DNA of 64,000 nucleotides from NCBI RefSeq assembly GCF_900113735.1, contig NZ_FOQM01000017.1, forward strand, positions 92,061-156,060, given 5' to 3'. The notes under the pieces are model-generated. The model made no database searches and had not been told where the DNA came from. It worked only from the letters and a program-made list of their open reading frames with translations. Positions 24,554 through 33,549 of the stretch are shown piece after piece. The DNA is from Bradyrhizobium sp. Gha. GTDB lineage: Bacteria; Pseudomonadota; Alphaproteobacteria; Rhizobiales; Xanthobacteraceae. Position 1 is the stretch's first letter; the number at the start of each line of letters is the position of its first letter. The translations under genes and the position numbers were made by a program.

Positions 24554-26821
24554 CTACAACGCCAAGCCTTCGGCCTCGGCAAATTCCGTCAGCTTCTGCC
24601 GGATCGAGACGCTTCCCGTCGGCGCATCCAGCAGCGGGCCGAGCATCGCTTCGGCCTTCCTGGCGTCGAGGTCGATCACCATCGCCTTCACCGGGCCGAG
24701 CGCGGTGGCCGACAGCGACAGCGAGCGGTAGCCCATCGCGATCAGCGCCAGCGCGCCGATCGGCTTCGAGGCCATCTCACCGCAGAGCGACAGTGATTTC
24801 TTCGCAGCCTGCGATTTTTGCGCGATGTCGCGCAGCGCACGCAGGATCGGCGTCGACATGGTGTCGAAGCGCTCGGAGACCTTGGGATTGCCGCGATCGA
24901 CCGCGAACAGGAACTGGAACAGATCGTTGGAACCCACCGAGATGAAGTCGACCTTCTTCAGGAGTTCGTCCATCTGATAGAGCAGCGCCGGCACCTCGAC
25001 CATGGTGCCGATGTCGATGCGCTCCGGCAGCGTATGGCCGTGCTGGCGCAGATAGGTCAGCTCGCGCTCGACCAGCGCCTTCGCCGAATCGAACTCGGCG
25101 ACCTCCGAGATCATCGGGAACATGATCCGCAGCGCACGGCCGCCGCCGGCGCGCAACAGCGCGCGGATCTGGCCGCGCAACAGGCCGGGACGGTCGAGCC
25201 CGAGCCGGATCGCGCGCCAGCCGAGCGCGGGATTCTCCTCGATCACCGTCTCCATATAGGGCAGCGCCTTGTCGCCCCCGATGTCGAGGGTGCGGAAGGT
25301 GACGGGCTTGCTGCCCGCGGCATCCAGCACGGCGCGATACAGCGCGAGCTGGTCGCTGGTGCGCGGCAGGCTCTGGCCGACCATGAATTGCAGCTCGGTG
25401 CGGAACAGGCCGATGCCGGCGCTGCCGGTGTCCTCGATATGCGGCAGGTCGATCGCAAGCCCCGCATTGATCAGCAGCTCGACCTTCTGGCCGTCCTTGG
25501 TGACGCAAGGGCGGTCACGCAGGGCCAGATATTGCGCCTGACGGCGGGCGCGGAAGCGCACGCGTTCGGCATAGGCGGCCTCGACTTCCTGCGAAGGCCG
25601 CACATAGATCGCGCCCGACGTGCCGTCGACGATGATGGCGTCGCCGGGGTCGGCAATGCCGGGTGCGTTCGGCACCTCGCCGACGGCGGGAATGCCGAGC
25701 GCGCGCGCCACGATCGAGACGTGCGAGTTGGCGGTGCCTTCCTCCAGCACGATGCCGCGCAGGCGCTTGCGGTCGTAGTCGAGCAGCGCGGCCGGCCCCA
25801 TCGCGCGCGCGATCACGATGGCGTTGTCGGGCATCTGCTCGCGCGAGGGCGCATGGTCCTGGCCGACCAGCTGCCGCATCAGGCGGTACCCGAGATCCTC
25901 GAGATCGTGCAGCCGGTCACGCAAGTAGGGATCGGTGACGCGCAGCATGCGGGCGCGGGTGTCGGACTGGACGCGCTCGACTGCGGCCTCCGCCGTGAGG
26001 CCGGTGGCCACCGCCTCGTGCAGCTTGTGCGACCAGCCCTGGTCGTTGGCGAACATGCGATAGGCTTCGAGCACGTCGCGATGCTCGCCGCCTTCGGCGA
26101 CGTCGCCGCGCTCCAGCATGCGGTCGAGATCCGAGCGCAGCTTGGCGAGCGCGGTGTCGAGCCGCTTGATTTCCTTCGGCAGGTCCTCGGCGATGTAGTC
26201 CTTGATGACGACGCGCGGCTCGTGCAGCACGACATGGCCGAGCGCGATGCCTTCCGAGAGGATGGCGCCGGCCTTCTGCGTCGAATGGCGTGCCGCCGGC
26301 TCCATGCCGGGTTGGGCCAGTGCGGACAATTCGCCTGATGCGATCAGCTCCGCCAGAACCATGGCGGTGGTCTGCAGCGCCTCGAGCTCTTCCTCGACAT
26401 AGGTGCGCTTGGCGCGGTTCTGCACCACCAGCACGCCGAGCGTGTTGCCGGCACGCAGGATCGGCACGCCGAGGAAGGAGTGGTAGATTTCTTCGCCGGT
26501 CTCCGGGCGGAACGAGAAGGCCGGGTGGCTCTGGGCGTCGTTCAAATTGAGCGGCGTCGCCTCGCTGGCAACGAGGCCGACCAGACCCTCATGGGCGCTG
26601 AGCACGGTATGGTGCACGGCCTCGCGGTTGAGGCCTTCGGTGGCGTAGAGCTCGAGGGTGTTGTCGATGCGCAGCACATAAACCGAGCACACCTCGGCCA
26701 CCATGTTGGCGGCGATCAGCACCACGATCTTGTCCAGCCGCTCCTGGGCCGAGACTTGCTCCGCCATGGTTTCGCGGAGCCGTCTCAACAAGACGCGGGG
26801 ACCTCCCGACGCGCTCCGCAT
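24554..26821 (-). CDS. ptsP: Phosphoenolpyruvate-protein phosphotransferase, nitrogen PTS (EI-Ntr)
   Basis: A 755-residue EI-Ntr. A GAF sensor domain covers about residues 20-165 (IVVLIAANMVAEVCSVYVLR). It is followed by the EI N-terminal domain, the phosphohistidine domain with GTANSHVSIVARALGIP, and the C-terminal PEP-binding TIM barrel (GIGLFRTEL, LDIGGDKALPY, FISVGSNDLFQFL). It starts the PTS-Ntr phosphorelay (PtsP to NPr to EIIA-Ntr) that controls nitrogen, potassium and PHB metabolism. In alphaproteobacteria the GAF domain binds glutamine. It sits between lysC and prfA, a conserved order in rhizobia. Confidence 0.96.
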   Translation of the reverse strand: MRSASGGPRVLLRRLRETMAEQVSAQERLDKIVVLIAANMVAEVCSVYVLRIDNTLELYATEGLNREAVHHTVLSAHEGLVGLVASEATPLNLNDAQSHPAFSFRPETGEEIYHSFLGVPILRAGNTLGVLVVQNRAKRTYVEEELEALQTTAMVLAELIASGELSALAQPGMEPAARHSTQKAGAILSEGIALGHVVLHEPRVVIKDYIAEDLPKEIKRLDTALAKLRSDLDRMLERGDVAEGGEHRDVLEAYRMFANDQGWSHKLHEAVATGLTAEAAVERVQSDTRARMLRVTDPYLRDRLHDLEDLGYRLMRQLVGQDHAPSREQMPDNAIVIARAMGPAALLDYDRKRLRGIVLEEGTANSHVSIVARALGIPAVGEVPNAPGIADPGDAIIVDGTSGAIYVRPSQEVEAAYAERVRFRARRQAQYLALRDRPCVTKDGQKVELLINAGLAIDLPHIEDTGSAGIGLFRTELQFMVGQSLPRTSDQLALYRAVLDAAGSKPVTFRTLDIGGDKALPYMETVIEENPALGWRAIRLGLDRPGLLRGQIRALLRAGGGRALRIMFPMISEVAEFDSAKALVERELTYLRQHGHTLPERIDIGTMVEVPALLYQMDELLKKVDFISVGSNDLFQFLFAVDRGNPKVSERFDTMSTPILRALRDIAQKSQAAKKSLSLCGEMASKPIGALALIAMGYRSLSLSATALGPVKAMVIDLDARKAEAMLGPLLDAPTGSVSIRQKLTEFAEAEGLAL

Positions 26822-27093
26822 GAACCGTCAATCTCCTCCGTCTGCCGGGCCCGGCGATATTGGCCGGCGGCTGGCCTAAAACTCCAGAAAAACAATCAAA
26901 TTGTTTGTCCGGCGCAGGCGCAAACCACAGCTTGCGCCGAATCAGCGGCCTGAACTGGGACACAGTCTGCGGCAGCCCACCCTGTTCGCCGTATAGCGAA
27001 TTGAGGCTTGTTTTGCCAAGCAAAACGCCTGCCAAACGCGAAGGTGTGTACACACCAGCGTTTGCTGCGACCGCTAAGAGAAAATTCGTCCAC
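26822..27093. other. Intergenic region upstream of ptsP
   Basis: No gene seen. Two perfect inverted repeats stand out: AAACAAT/ATTGTTT around a CAA spacer (26890-26906) and GGCGCAA/TTGCGCC (26917-26938). They lie 70-115 bases upstream of the ptsP start and could be an operator or leader hairpin. The palindromic repeat at 27094-27180 follows. Confidence 0.4.
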
Positions 27094-27180
27094 GCATGGT
27101 CCGGAAAACTGCGAGGCGGTTTTCCGGAAAGACCATGCTTAAGCAAGAACCTGAAGCGCGACTTACGGTCGCGCTTCAGG
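27094..27180. repeat. Two-hairpin palindromic repeat, copy A, overlapping the lysC stop codon
   Basis: The first hairpin joins GCATGGTCCGGAAAAC (27094-27109) with its near-complement ending GACCATGC at 27138. The second is a perfect 13-bp stem, 27150-27162 with 27168-27180, loop TTACG. The right arm contains the lysC stop codon (27176-27178). The same two-hairpin layout recurs at 53332-53433. It resembles the RIME-type mosaic elements of rhizobia. The second hairpin probably also terminates lysC. Confidence 0.85.
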
Positions 27181-28432
27181 CCCGATCGAGGCCGTAGAGC
27201 GTGTGCAGCGTGCGCACTGCGAGCTCGGTATAGGCGGTGTCGATCAAAACCGAGAATTTGATCTCGGAGGTTGTAATGGCCCGGATGTTGATATTCCGCC
27301 TGGCGAGCGCCGAAAACGCCTGGGCGGCGACGCCGGCGTGGCTGCGCATGCCGCTGCCGATCACCGAGATCTTGGCGACGTCAGTCGCGGTATCCAGCCG
27401 TGCATACCCGATCGTGCCCTTGGCGGCGGTAATCGTGTCCTTGGCCCTGGCGTAGTCGGCGGCCGGCACCGTGAAGGTGAGGTCGGTGGTCTTGCCGTCC
27501 TCGGACACGTTCTGGACGATCATGTCGACGTTGATATTGGCGTCCGCCAGCGGGCCGAAGATCGATGCCGCGACGCCAGGCTTGTCCTCGACCTGACGGA
27601 CCGAGATCTGGGCCTCGTCCTTCGAAAAGGCGATGCCGGTGACGACGTGATTTTCCATGATCTCCTCCTCGCCGCAGATCAGCGTGCCGGGCGGCTGGTT
27701 GGCATGCGGGTCGATATCCTCGGGCTTGTCGAAGCTGGAGCGGACGAAGATCGGCATGTTGTGGACCATGCCGAGTTCCACCGAACGAACCTGGAGCACC
27801 TTGGCGCCTTGGGAAGCCAGTTCCAGCATGTCTTCGAACGCGATCTTGTCGAGCCTCTTGGCCTTCGGCACGATTCGCGGGTCGGTGGTGTAGACGCCGT
27901 CGACGTCGGTATAGATGTCGCAGCGGTCCGCCTTCACCGCCGCGGCGACGGCCACGGCCGAGGTATCGGAACCGCCACGGCCGAGCGTGGTGATGCGATT
28001 TGTCCTGGGATCGATGCCCTGGAAGCCGGCGATGACGGCGACCTCCTTGCGATCCCTAAAACGGGAGATGATCTCGCTGCCGTCGATGTCCTCGATCCGG
28101 GCCGAGGCATGGGCGTCGCTGGTCTTGATCGGGATCTGCCAGCCCTGCCAGGAGCGGGCCTGGATACCCATGCCCTGGAGCACAATGGCCAGCAGGCCCG
28201 AGGTCACCTGTTCGCCGGAGGCGACGACGGCGTCGTATTCGCGCGCGTCGTGCATCGGCGAGGCCTCGGTGCACCAGGCCACCAGCTCGTTGGTCTTGCC
28301 CGACATCGCCGAGACGACCACTGCCACTTCATGGCCGGCGTCCACCTCACGCTTCACATGGCGTGCGACGTTGCGGATACGTTCGATGTTGGCGACGGAC
28401 GTGCCGCCGAATTTCATCACGAGGCGGCTCAT
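27176..28432 (-). CDS. lysC: Aspartate kinase
   Basis: A 418-residue enzyme that phosphorylates aspartate, the first step to lysine, threonine and methionine. The kinase domain starts with KFGGTSVANIERI and includes GRGGSDTSAVAVAAA. Two ACT domains occupy about 265-418 (ISVRQVEDKPGVAASIFGPLADANINVDM, ISVIGSGMRSHAGVAAQAFSAL) and bind lysine/threonine for feedback control. The gene's last codons lie inside a palindromic repeat arm. Confidence 0.96.
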   Translation of the reverse strand: MSRLVMKFGGTSVANIERIRNVARHVKREVDAGHEVAVVVSAMSGKTNELVAWCTEASPMHDAREYDAVVASGEQVTSGLLAIVLQGMGIQARSWQGWQIPIKTSDAHASARIEDIDGSEIISRFRDRKEVAVIAGFQGIDPRTNRITTLGRGGSDTSAVAVAAAVKADRCDIYTDVDGVYTTDPRIVPKAKRLDKIAFEDMLELASQGAKVLQVRSVELGMVHNMPIFVRSSFDKPEDIDPHANQPPGTLICGEEEIMENHVVTGIAFSKDEAQISVRQVEDKPGVAASIFGPLADANINVDMIVQNVSEDGKTTDLTFTVPAADYARAKDTITAAKGTIGYARLDTATDVAKISVIGSGMRSHAGVAAQAFSALARRNINIRAITTSEIKFSVLIDTAYTELAVRTLHTLYGLDRA

Positions 28433-28584
28433 GACGACGCGTGCATTCCCTCTTGAGGATCAGTATGGTGACCCGCGCCGGACGGATGCCCTGGGGGATA
28501 CCGACCGCGCGTATACAGAGGGGCGGGGCCGGGGGCAAGCGGGTTCCTGCAAGGCCTACTGCGGGCAATGGGTTATCAGAGGTC

Positions 28585-29052
28585 ATGGCGCGCTATATTG
28601 ACGAAATCCTGCAGCCCGGCGAGCGGGTGCTGTATTCGACCAATGCGCACTGGATCTTCTATTTCCCGGCCATTTTGGCCTGGATCGTGGCCCTTGGTTT
28701 CCTGGTCGCCTCGCGTATGACCACCATCGACGGGATCGTCTTGTTGTGTCTGATCGCCGCGGGCGTGGTGGCCCTGGCCGCGCTGTTCTGGACCCTGAAG
28801 GGCTGGTTCCATCGCTTCACCACGGAGACCGACGTCACCAATCTCAGGGTTGTGCATAAGACCGGCTTCATCAAGCGCCGCACCTTTGAAATGGCGCTTG
28901 ATAAGGTCGAGAGTGTCGATGTCGACCAGACGATTCTTGGACGAATTCTCAACTATGGCGACGTGACCATTCGCGGCGTCGGCGAGGGGATCGAGACGAT
29001 CAAGACCATCGCCTCTCCGCTCGCTTTCCGTAGTTCGATCACCACGCGGTAG
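28585..29052 (+). CDS. Membrane protein with bacterial PH domain (DUF304/bPH2)
   Basis: A 155-residue protein with two membrane helices at about 24-45 and 50-72, then a YdbT-type PH domain (TETDVTNLRVVHKTGFIKRRTFEMALDKVESVDVDQ split across the ligand-free strand region). The N-terminus YIDEILQPGERVLY is typical. Role unknown. ATG 28585 follows AGAGG; the frame opens earlier at 28441. It is divergent from lysC and 14 bases upstream of ubiG, so probably co-transcribed with it. Confidence 0.88.
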   Translation: MARYIDEILQPGERVLYSTNAHWIFYFPAILAWIVALGFLVASRMTTIDGIVLLCLIAAGVVALAALFWTLKGWFHRFTTETDVTNLRVVHKTGFIKRRTFEMALDKVESVDVDQTILGRILNYGDVTIRGVGEGIETIKTIASPLAFRSSITTR

Positions 29053-29066
29053 GACCGCGCCCAGCC

Positions 29067-29840
29067 ATGAGCATGCAGCAAGATAGTTCCGCGACCGCCA
29101 CCGCCCAGCCGGGCTCGACCGTCGACGCCGCCGAGATCGTGAAATTTTCAAAGCTCTCGGCCGAGTGGTGGGATCCGAAAGGCAAGATGGCGCCGCTGCA
29201 CCGGATCAATCCGCTGCGGCTCGGCTACATCCGCGACGCCGCCTGCCGCAAGTTCGAGCGCAATGTGCGCAGCCTCAACTGCCTCGGTGGCCTCCGCGTG
29301 CTCGACATCGGCTGCGGCGCCGGCCTGTTGTGCGAACCGCTGTCGCGGCTGGGCGCGCAGGTGATCGGCGTCGATCCCTCGGTGAGCAACATTGCCGCGG
29401 CGAAGCTGCATGCCGGCAAGAGCCATCTGTCGATCGACTATCGCTGCACCACGGTGGAAGAGATCGATCCGCGCGAGCGTTTCGACATCGTGCTGGCGAT
29501 GGAAGTGGTCGAGCACGTCGTCGACGTCGGCGTCTTCCTGAAGCGCTGCGCCGCGATGCTGAAGCCGAACGGGCTGATGGTGGTCTCGACGCTGAACAGG
29601 AACTGGAAGAGCTTTGCCCTCGCCATCGTCGGCGCCGAATACGTCCTGCGCTGGCTGCCGCGCGGCACCCACGAGTGGAACAAGTTCGTCACGCCCGACG
29701 AACTGGCCAAGCACCTCCTCGACAACCGGCTCGTCATCACCGAGCAGACCGGCGTCGTCTACTCCCCATTCGCCGACAAATGGACGCTCTCGTCGGACAT
29801 GGATGTGAACTACATGGTGGTGGCGGAAGGGATGGTATGA
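29067..29840 (+). CDS. ubiG: Bifunctional 2-polyprenyl-6-hydroxyphenol methylase / 3-demethylubiquinol 3-O-methyltransferase
   Basis: A 257-residue SAM methyltransferase that carries out both O-methylations of ubiquinone synthesis. The alphaproteobacterial N-terminus (AEIVKFSKLSAEWWDPKGKMAPLHRINPLRL) is intact, followed by SAM motif LDIGCGAGLL and the motif MEVVEHV. NRNWKSFALAIVGAEYVL and PRGTHEWNKF are further UbiG hallmarks. It lies near lysC, the usual rhizobial context. Confidence 0.96.
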   Translation: MSMQQDSSATATAQPGSTVDAAEIVKFSKLSAEWWDPKGKMAPLHRINPLRLGYIRDAACRKFERNVRSLNCLGGLRVLDIGCGAGLLCEPLSRLGAQVIGVDPSVSNIAAAKLHAGKSHLSIDYRCTTVEEIDPRERFDIVLAMEVVEHVVDVGVFLKRCAAMLKPNGLMVVSTLNRNWKSFALAIVGAEYVLRWLPRGTHEWNKFVTPDELAKHLLDNRLVITEQTGVVYSPFADKWTLSSDMDVNYMVVAEGMV

Positions 29841-29880
29841 ACGGGCATCAGTGAGATGCGTGCTCTTACTTCCCGGGCGG

Positions 29881-30011
29881 TGTCGTCCCTGCGAACGCAG
29901 GGACCCATAACCCCAGGGAGCAGTTTTGCGAAGGCTGCCGACCCGCGCATCTCACACCGCGTCGCACCGACAGATTCCGCGGTATGGGTCCCTGCGTTCG
30001 CAGGGACGACA
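29881..30011. repeat. Palindromic intergenic repeat with perfect 29-bp terminal inverted repeats
   Basis: The arms at 29881-29909 and 29983-30011 are exact reverse complements (each starts TGTCGTCCCTGCG). Each arm is itself nearly palindromic. Further copies are at 1-101, 49255-49395 and 59105-59246. It fills the space between ubiG and the next gene and has no coding capacity, so it is a MITE- or REP-like element. Confidence 0.9.
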
Positions 30012-30114
30012 GCGTACGTGTGGCAGGAGCATCGCTCCTATGACGTCAGTGTGATTGACCTGTTGCCGCGGCGTCGGCACTTTGCATCAACACTCCCGTA
30101 GCAGTCCCCCCGCC

Positions 30115-31014
30115 ATGTTCACCGTCACCAGCCTCTGGATTCCGTTCACCATCGTTGCTGCGCTCGGCCAGGTCGCGCGCAATGCGATGCAGCGGTCGCT
30201 GACCAAGCCGCTGGGGACGTGGGGTGCGACCAATATCCGCTTCCTGTTCGGCTTCCCGTTCTCGCTCCTTTTCTTGGGGCTGGTGCTCGTCGCAACCGGC
30301 GATCGTCTCGGCGTGCCGCCATCGATGTTCTGGCCATGGCTGTTGCTGGGTGCGCTCAGCCAGATCATCGGCACCGGGTTGATGCTGCTCGCGATGAACG
30401 ACCGCTCTTTCGTGGTGACCACGGCCTATCTGAAGACCGAGGCGATCCAGACCGCGATCTTCGGCTTCGTCTTCCTCGGCGATCACCTGACCTGGCTGAA
30501 AGTGCTGGCGATCGTGATTGCCACCGTGGGCGTCGTCATCACCGCGTTGCGCCCCGGCGGCGAGAAGAGCTTTGCGGAGCTGAAGCCGACCATCACCGGC
30601 CTCGTCGCCGCGGCGGCGTTCGCGCTCTCTGCGGTCGGGTTTCGCGGCGCGATCATCAACGTTCACGGCGTCACCTTCGTGACCGCGGCCTCGTTCACCC
30701 TGGTGCTCGGCCTGTTCGTGCAGACGCTGATCCTGACGGTCTATCTGCTCTGGCGCGCGCCAAAGGTGCTTCAGTCGATCCTGGGGCTGTGGAAGCCGTC
30801 GCTGCTCGCCGGCTTCACGGGCGCCTTCGCCTCGCAGTTCTGGTTTCTCGCGTTCGCATTGACGGCCGCGGCCAATGTCCGCACGCTCGCGTTGATCGAG
30901 GTGCTGTTCGCGCAGGGCGTGGCGTATTACTCGTTCAAGCAGCCGATCGCGGCGCGCGAGCTTGCAGGCATCGCGCTGATCATTGTCGGCGTGGCGGTGC
31001 TGGTGGGGACCTAG
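30115..31014 (+). CDS. EamA/DMT-family transporter
   Basis: A 299-residue integral membrane protein with about ten hydrophobic helices. The two EamA repeats meet near GLVAAAAFALSAVGFRGA. Substrate unknown. ATG 30115 begins directly before the first helix; the open frame upstream to 30055 lacks support. Its stop TAG overlaps the stop of the convergent DUF1178 gene (CTAG). Confidence 0.87.
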   Translation: MFTVTSLWIPFTIVAALGQVARNAMQRSLTKPLGTWGATNIRFLFGFPFSLLFLGLVLVATGDRLGVPPSMFWPWLLLGALSQIIGTGLMLLAMNDRSFVVTTAYLKTEAIQTAIFGFVFLGDHLTWLKVLAIVIATVGVVITALRPGGEKSFAELKPTITGLVAAAAFALSAVGFRGAIINVHGVTFVTAASFTLVLGLFVQTLILTVYLLWRAPKVLQSILGLWKPSLLAGFTGAFASQFWFLAFALTAAANVRTLALIEVLFAQGVAYYSFKQPIAARELAGIALIIVGVAVLVGT

Positions 31015-31484
31015 TTCCGGTCTTCCGGCAAGGTCGGCAGCGGCGACACCTCGATGCCTTCGTCGATCAGCGACCTTGCCTCGTCGGGCGAGGCCTCGCC
31101 GTAGATCGGGCGGTGCTCCTTGTCGCCGTAATGCATCGCACGGGCTTCGTGGGCAAAGCGCTCGCCGACATTGTCGGCATTCTTCACGATGTGATCGCGC
31201 AGCTCTTTCAGCTTGGCGCGCAGCTCTTTCTCTTGCGCCATCATCAGCGAGGCCGGTCCTGCTGCTGCAATATCGGGCGGCGCGGCGGTCGGCTCCGGCG
31301 TTGCGCGGCCGCGGCCCTTCTTGCCGACGATGCGCGGCGCCATGATCGCCTTTTCGATCTTGTCCGAGCCGCAGACCGGGCAGGTCACGAGCTTGCGCTT
31401 CACCTGCGAATCGTAAGCCGACGAACTCTGGAACCAGCTCTCGAAAGCGTGGTCGCGGTCGCAATGGAGCGCGTAGCGGATCAT
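31011..31484 (-). CDS. DUF1178 family protein, zinc-ribbon-like
   Basis: A 157-residue protein. Its N-terminus (MIRYALHCDRDHAFESWF) with Cys8 and the CPVCG pair near residue 35 resembles an FmdB-type zinc ribbon. The C-terminal region (HEARAMHYGDKEHRPIYGEAS, EEARSLIDEGIEVSPLP-like) is characteristic of DUF1178. Function unknown. The start overlaps the stop of the nitrilase gene (ATGA), implying coupling. Confidence 0.88.
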   Translation of the reverse strand: MIRYALHCDRDHAFESWFQSSSAYDSQVKRKLVTCPVCGSDKIEKAIMAPRIVGKKGRGRATPEPTAAPPDIAAAGPASLMMAQEKELRAKLKELRDHIVKNADNVGERFAHEARAMHYGDKEHRPIYGEASPDEARSLIDEGIEVSPLPTLPEDRN

Positions 31485-32368
31485 GCCGATCCCCGCACGA
31501 GGTGTAGATGATCCGGCCCGGCCTTGGGGTCGGCGACACCGAAGCGGCGGCCATGCTGGAGCGAGGGGATCGCGCGGCGCGCCGTCTCGACCCTGGCCGG
31601 ATCGATCCGGGCCATGATGATGCCGGGCTCGACATCGCCCTCGGCGAGGATCTCGCCCCAGGGATCGATGATCAGCGAATGGCCATAGGTCTCGCGCTTG
31701 TTCTCGTGGGTGCCGGCCTGCGCGGCTGCGAAGATGAAGCAGCCGGTCTCGATCGCGCGCGCGCGCAACAGGATGTGCCAGTGCGCCTCGCCGGTCTTGC
31801 GGGTGAAGGCGGACGGCACCGTGATGAAAGAAGCTCCGCTTTCGGCCAGCGCGCGGTAGAGCGCGGGGAAGCGGACGTCGTAGCAGATCGTCAGGCCGAC
31901 GCGGCCCCAGGGCAGGTCGGAGATCACCGCGGTCTCGCCCGGCTGGTAGTTGGCTGATTCGCGATAGCTCTCGCCGTCCGGCAGGACGATGTCGAACATG
32001 TGGATCTTGTCGTAGCTTGCGAGAAGCTGGCCCTCGGGTCCGATCAGGAAGGAGCGGTTCACCGCTTTTTCTTCCGAGAAGCGCAGCGCCAGCGAGCCGA
32101 CATGGATGTGGATCTTCAGCTCCGCCGCGAGTGCCCGATAGGCCTTCAGCGAAGTGTCGTCTTCTTCGCTCTGGAGATGCTCGAACAGCGCCGTGCGGTT
32201 CAGCTGCATCATGTTGCTGACCTCGGGGGTCTGCACGTAGTCCGCGCCATTGGCCGCAGCCTGCCGGATCAGCCTGGTGGCCTGCGCGAGGCTCGGCTCG
32301 GGCAGCAACCCGGTGCGCATCTGCACCATGGCGGCGGTGAAGGTCCTGTCTTGGCCGTGATGGCTCAT
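31481..32368 (-). CDS. Carbon-nitrogen hydrolase (Nit1/Nit2-type nitrilase superfamily)
   Basis: A 295-residue cytoplasmic amidohydrolase. The Glu-Lys-Cys triad is visible: Glu49 (TPEVSN), Lys121 (YDKIHMFD) and Cys162 (LTICYDVRFP). The sequence is closest in pattern to Nit-type omega-amidases or deaminated-glutathione amidases, a repair function that would suit its neighbour glutaredoxin. The exact substrate is inference. It overlaps grxC upstream by 4 bases (32365-32368) and DUF1178 downstream. Confidence 0.92.
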   Translation of the reverse strand: MSHHGQDRTFTAAMVQMRTGLLPEPSLAQATRLIRQAAANGADYVQTPEVSNMMQLNRTALFEHLQSEEDDTSLKAYRALAAELKIHIHVGSLALRFSEEKAVNRSFLIGPEGQLLASYDKIHMFDIVLPDGESYRESANYQPGETAVISDLPWGRVGLTICYDVRFPALYRALAESGASFITVPSAFTRKTGEAHWHILLRARAIETGCFIFAAAQAGTHENKRETYGHSLIIDPWGEILAEGDVEPGIIMARIDPARVETARRAIPSLQHGRRFGVADPKAGPDHLHLVRGSA

Positions 32369-32640
32369 GAGACCGCCTTGACGCTTTCGAGCAGGCCGTC
32401 GAGCTTGCCTTCGCGATCGAGCGCGTAGAGCTCGTCACAGCCGCCGACATGGGTGCCGCCGATCCAGATCTGCGGGAAGGTCGAGCCCTCGCCGGCGCGG
32501 TCGTACATCTCATCGCGCCAGGACGGGTTCTTGGCGACGTCGAATTCCGTGAAGGTCGCCTTCTTGCGGGTCAGAAGCGACCTGGCGGCGGAACAATAGC
32601 CGCATCCCGGCCTGGTATAGATCTCGACAGCAGCGGTCAT
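32365..32640 (-). CDS. grxC: Glutaredoxin 3
   Basis: A 91-residue glutaredoxin. The active site is CGYC in TRPGCGYCSAA, so the usual CPYC proline is replaced by glycine. The cis-proline block TFPQIWIGGTHVGG and the GGCDEL glutathione-binding block follow. It uses glutathione to reduce disulfides. ATG 32640 was chosen because family sequence begins there; ATG 32658 would add six residues. It is in an overlapping set with the nitrilase and DUF1178. Confidence 0.93.
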   Translation of the reverse strand: MTAAVEIYTRPGCGYCSAARSLLTRKKATFTEFDVAKNPSWRDEMYDRAGEGSTFPQIWIGGTHVGGCDELYALDREGKLDGLLESVKAVS

Positions 32641-32687
32641 GGTTTCAAGCGCTCTCATGTCATGAATTTATTGAATTATATGGGAGT

Positions 32688-33485
32688 TTACCTGATCTCG
32701 ACAACCCGGGCGAACACCAGGACGTCGACCTGTTCGGCCCTGGCGCGGAGCAGCGCGCGTGCGCAGGCGTCGATTGTCGCACCCGAGGTCAGGACATCGT
32801 CGATCAGGATGATGCGCCGGCCCTGGACCTCGGCCTGACGGTCAGGGGATACCTGAAATGCCCCCTGCACATTGGTCGCGCGCTGGGCCCGCGACAGGCC
32901 GATCTGCTGCTCGGTGGCGCGCACCCGGCGCAGCACCTCAGCCTTCACCTTCACCCCGCTCTGCCGCGCGATGATCTGCGCCAGGGCGCCGGATTGGTTG
33001 TAGCGCCGCCGCCAGGCCCGGCGCCAATGCAGGGGCACCGGCACCAGCATGTCGGCGGTCGCGAGCAGCTCGCCGCCCGCGCGCGCCATCCAGCGGCCCA
33101 TGGCGGGCGCGAGGTCGGTGCGGTCCTGGTATTTCAGCGCGTGCACCAGCGTGCGCGCGACATCGTCATAGCGCACCGCCGCGCGCGCTCGCTGGTAGGC
33201 GGGCGGGCTCGCGATCGCCTCCATCGACAGCATGTCCGGGCCGGGGTCATAGACGAAGGGAATGCCGAGCCGCGGGCAATAAGGCCGCTCAATGAACGAC
33301 AGCTTGGCCCAGCACGCCGCGCACACGCGCTCGCCATCGACAGGCTCGCGGCAGGACACGCAGAGCGTCGGCAACGCGACGTCGAGCGCGAGCTTTGCCA
33401 CATGCGACAGAACGTGGCGGCCAGCCGTCCATGCGGCACGCAAGGGGGCAACAATGGAGCGGGTGGGGTCGGCGTCGACGTCCAT
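32688..33485 (-). CDS. ComF family protein (phosphoribosyltransferase-like)
   Basis: A 265-residue ComF homologue. Two CxxC-type pairs near residue 40 (CVSCREPV, CAACW) form the N-terminal zinc finger, and the PRPP-binding loop appears as IILIDDVLTSGATIDAC near residue 230. ComF proteins are linked to DNA uptake and recombination in competent bacteria; in rhizobia the role is untested. Divergent from the methyltransferase at 33550. Confidence 0.9.
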   Translation of the reverse strand: MDVDADPTRSIVAPLRAAWTAGRHVLSHVAKLALDVALPTLCVSCREPVDGERVCAACWAKLSFIERPYCPRLGIPFVYDPGPDMLSMEAIASPPAYQRARAAVRYDDVARTLVHALKYQDRTDLAPAMGRWMARAGGELLATADMLVPVPLHWRRAWRRRYNQSGALAQIIARQSGVKVKAEVLRRVRATEQQIGLSRAQRATNVQGAFQVSPDRQAEVQGRRIILIDDVLTSGATIDACARALLRARAEQVDVLVFARVVEIR

Positions 33486-33549
33486 GAGGGGAGGCTAGCG
33501 CCGCATGTGGCGGATTGCCAGAACCGTCATGATCGGCGTAACCAGCGGC

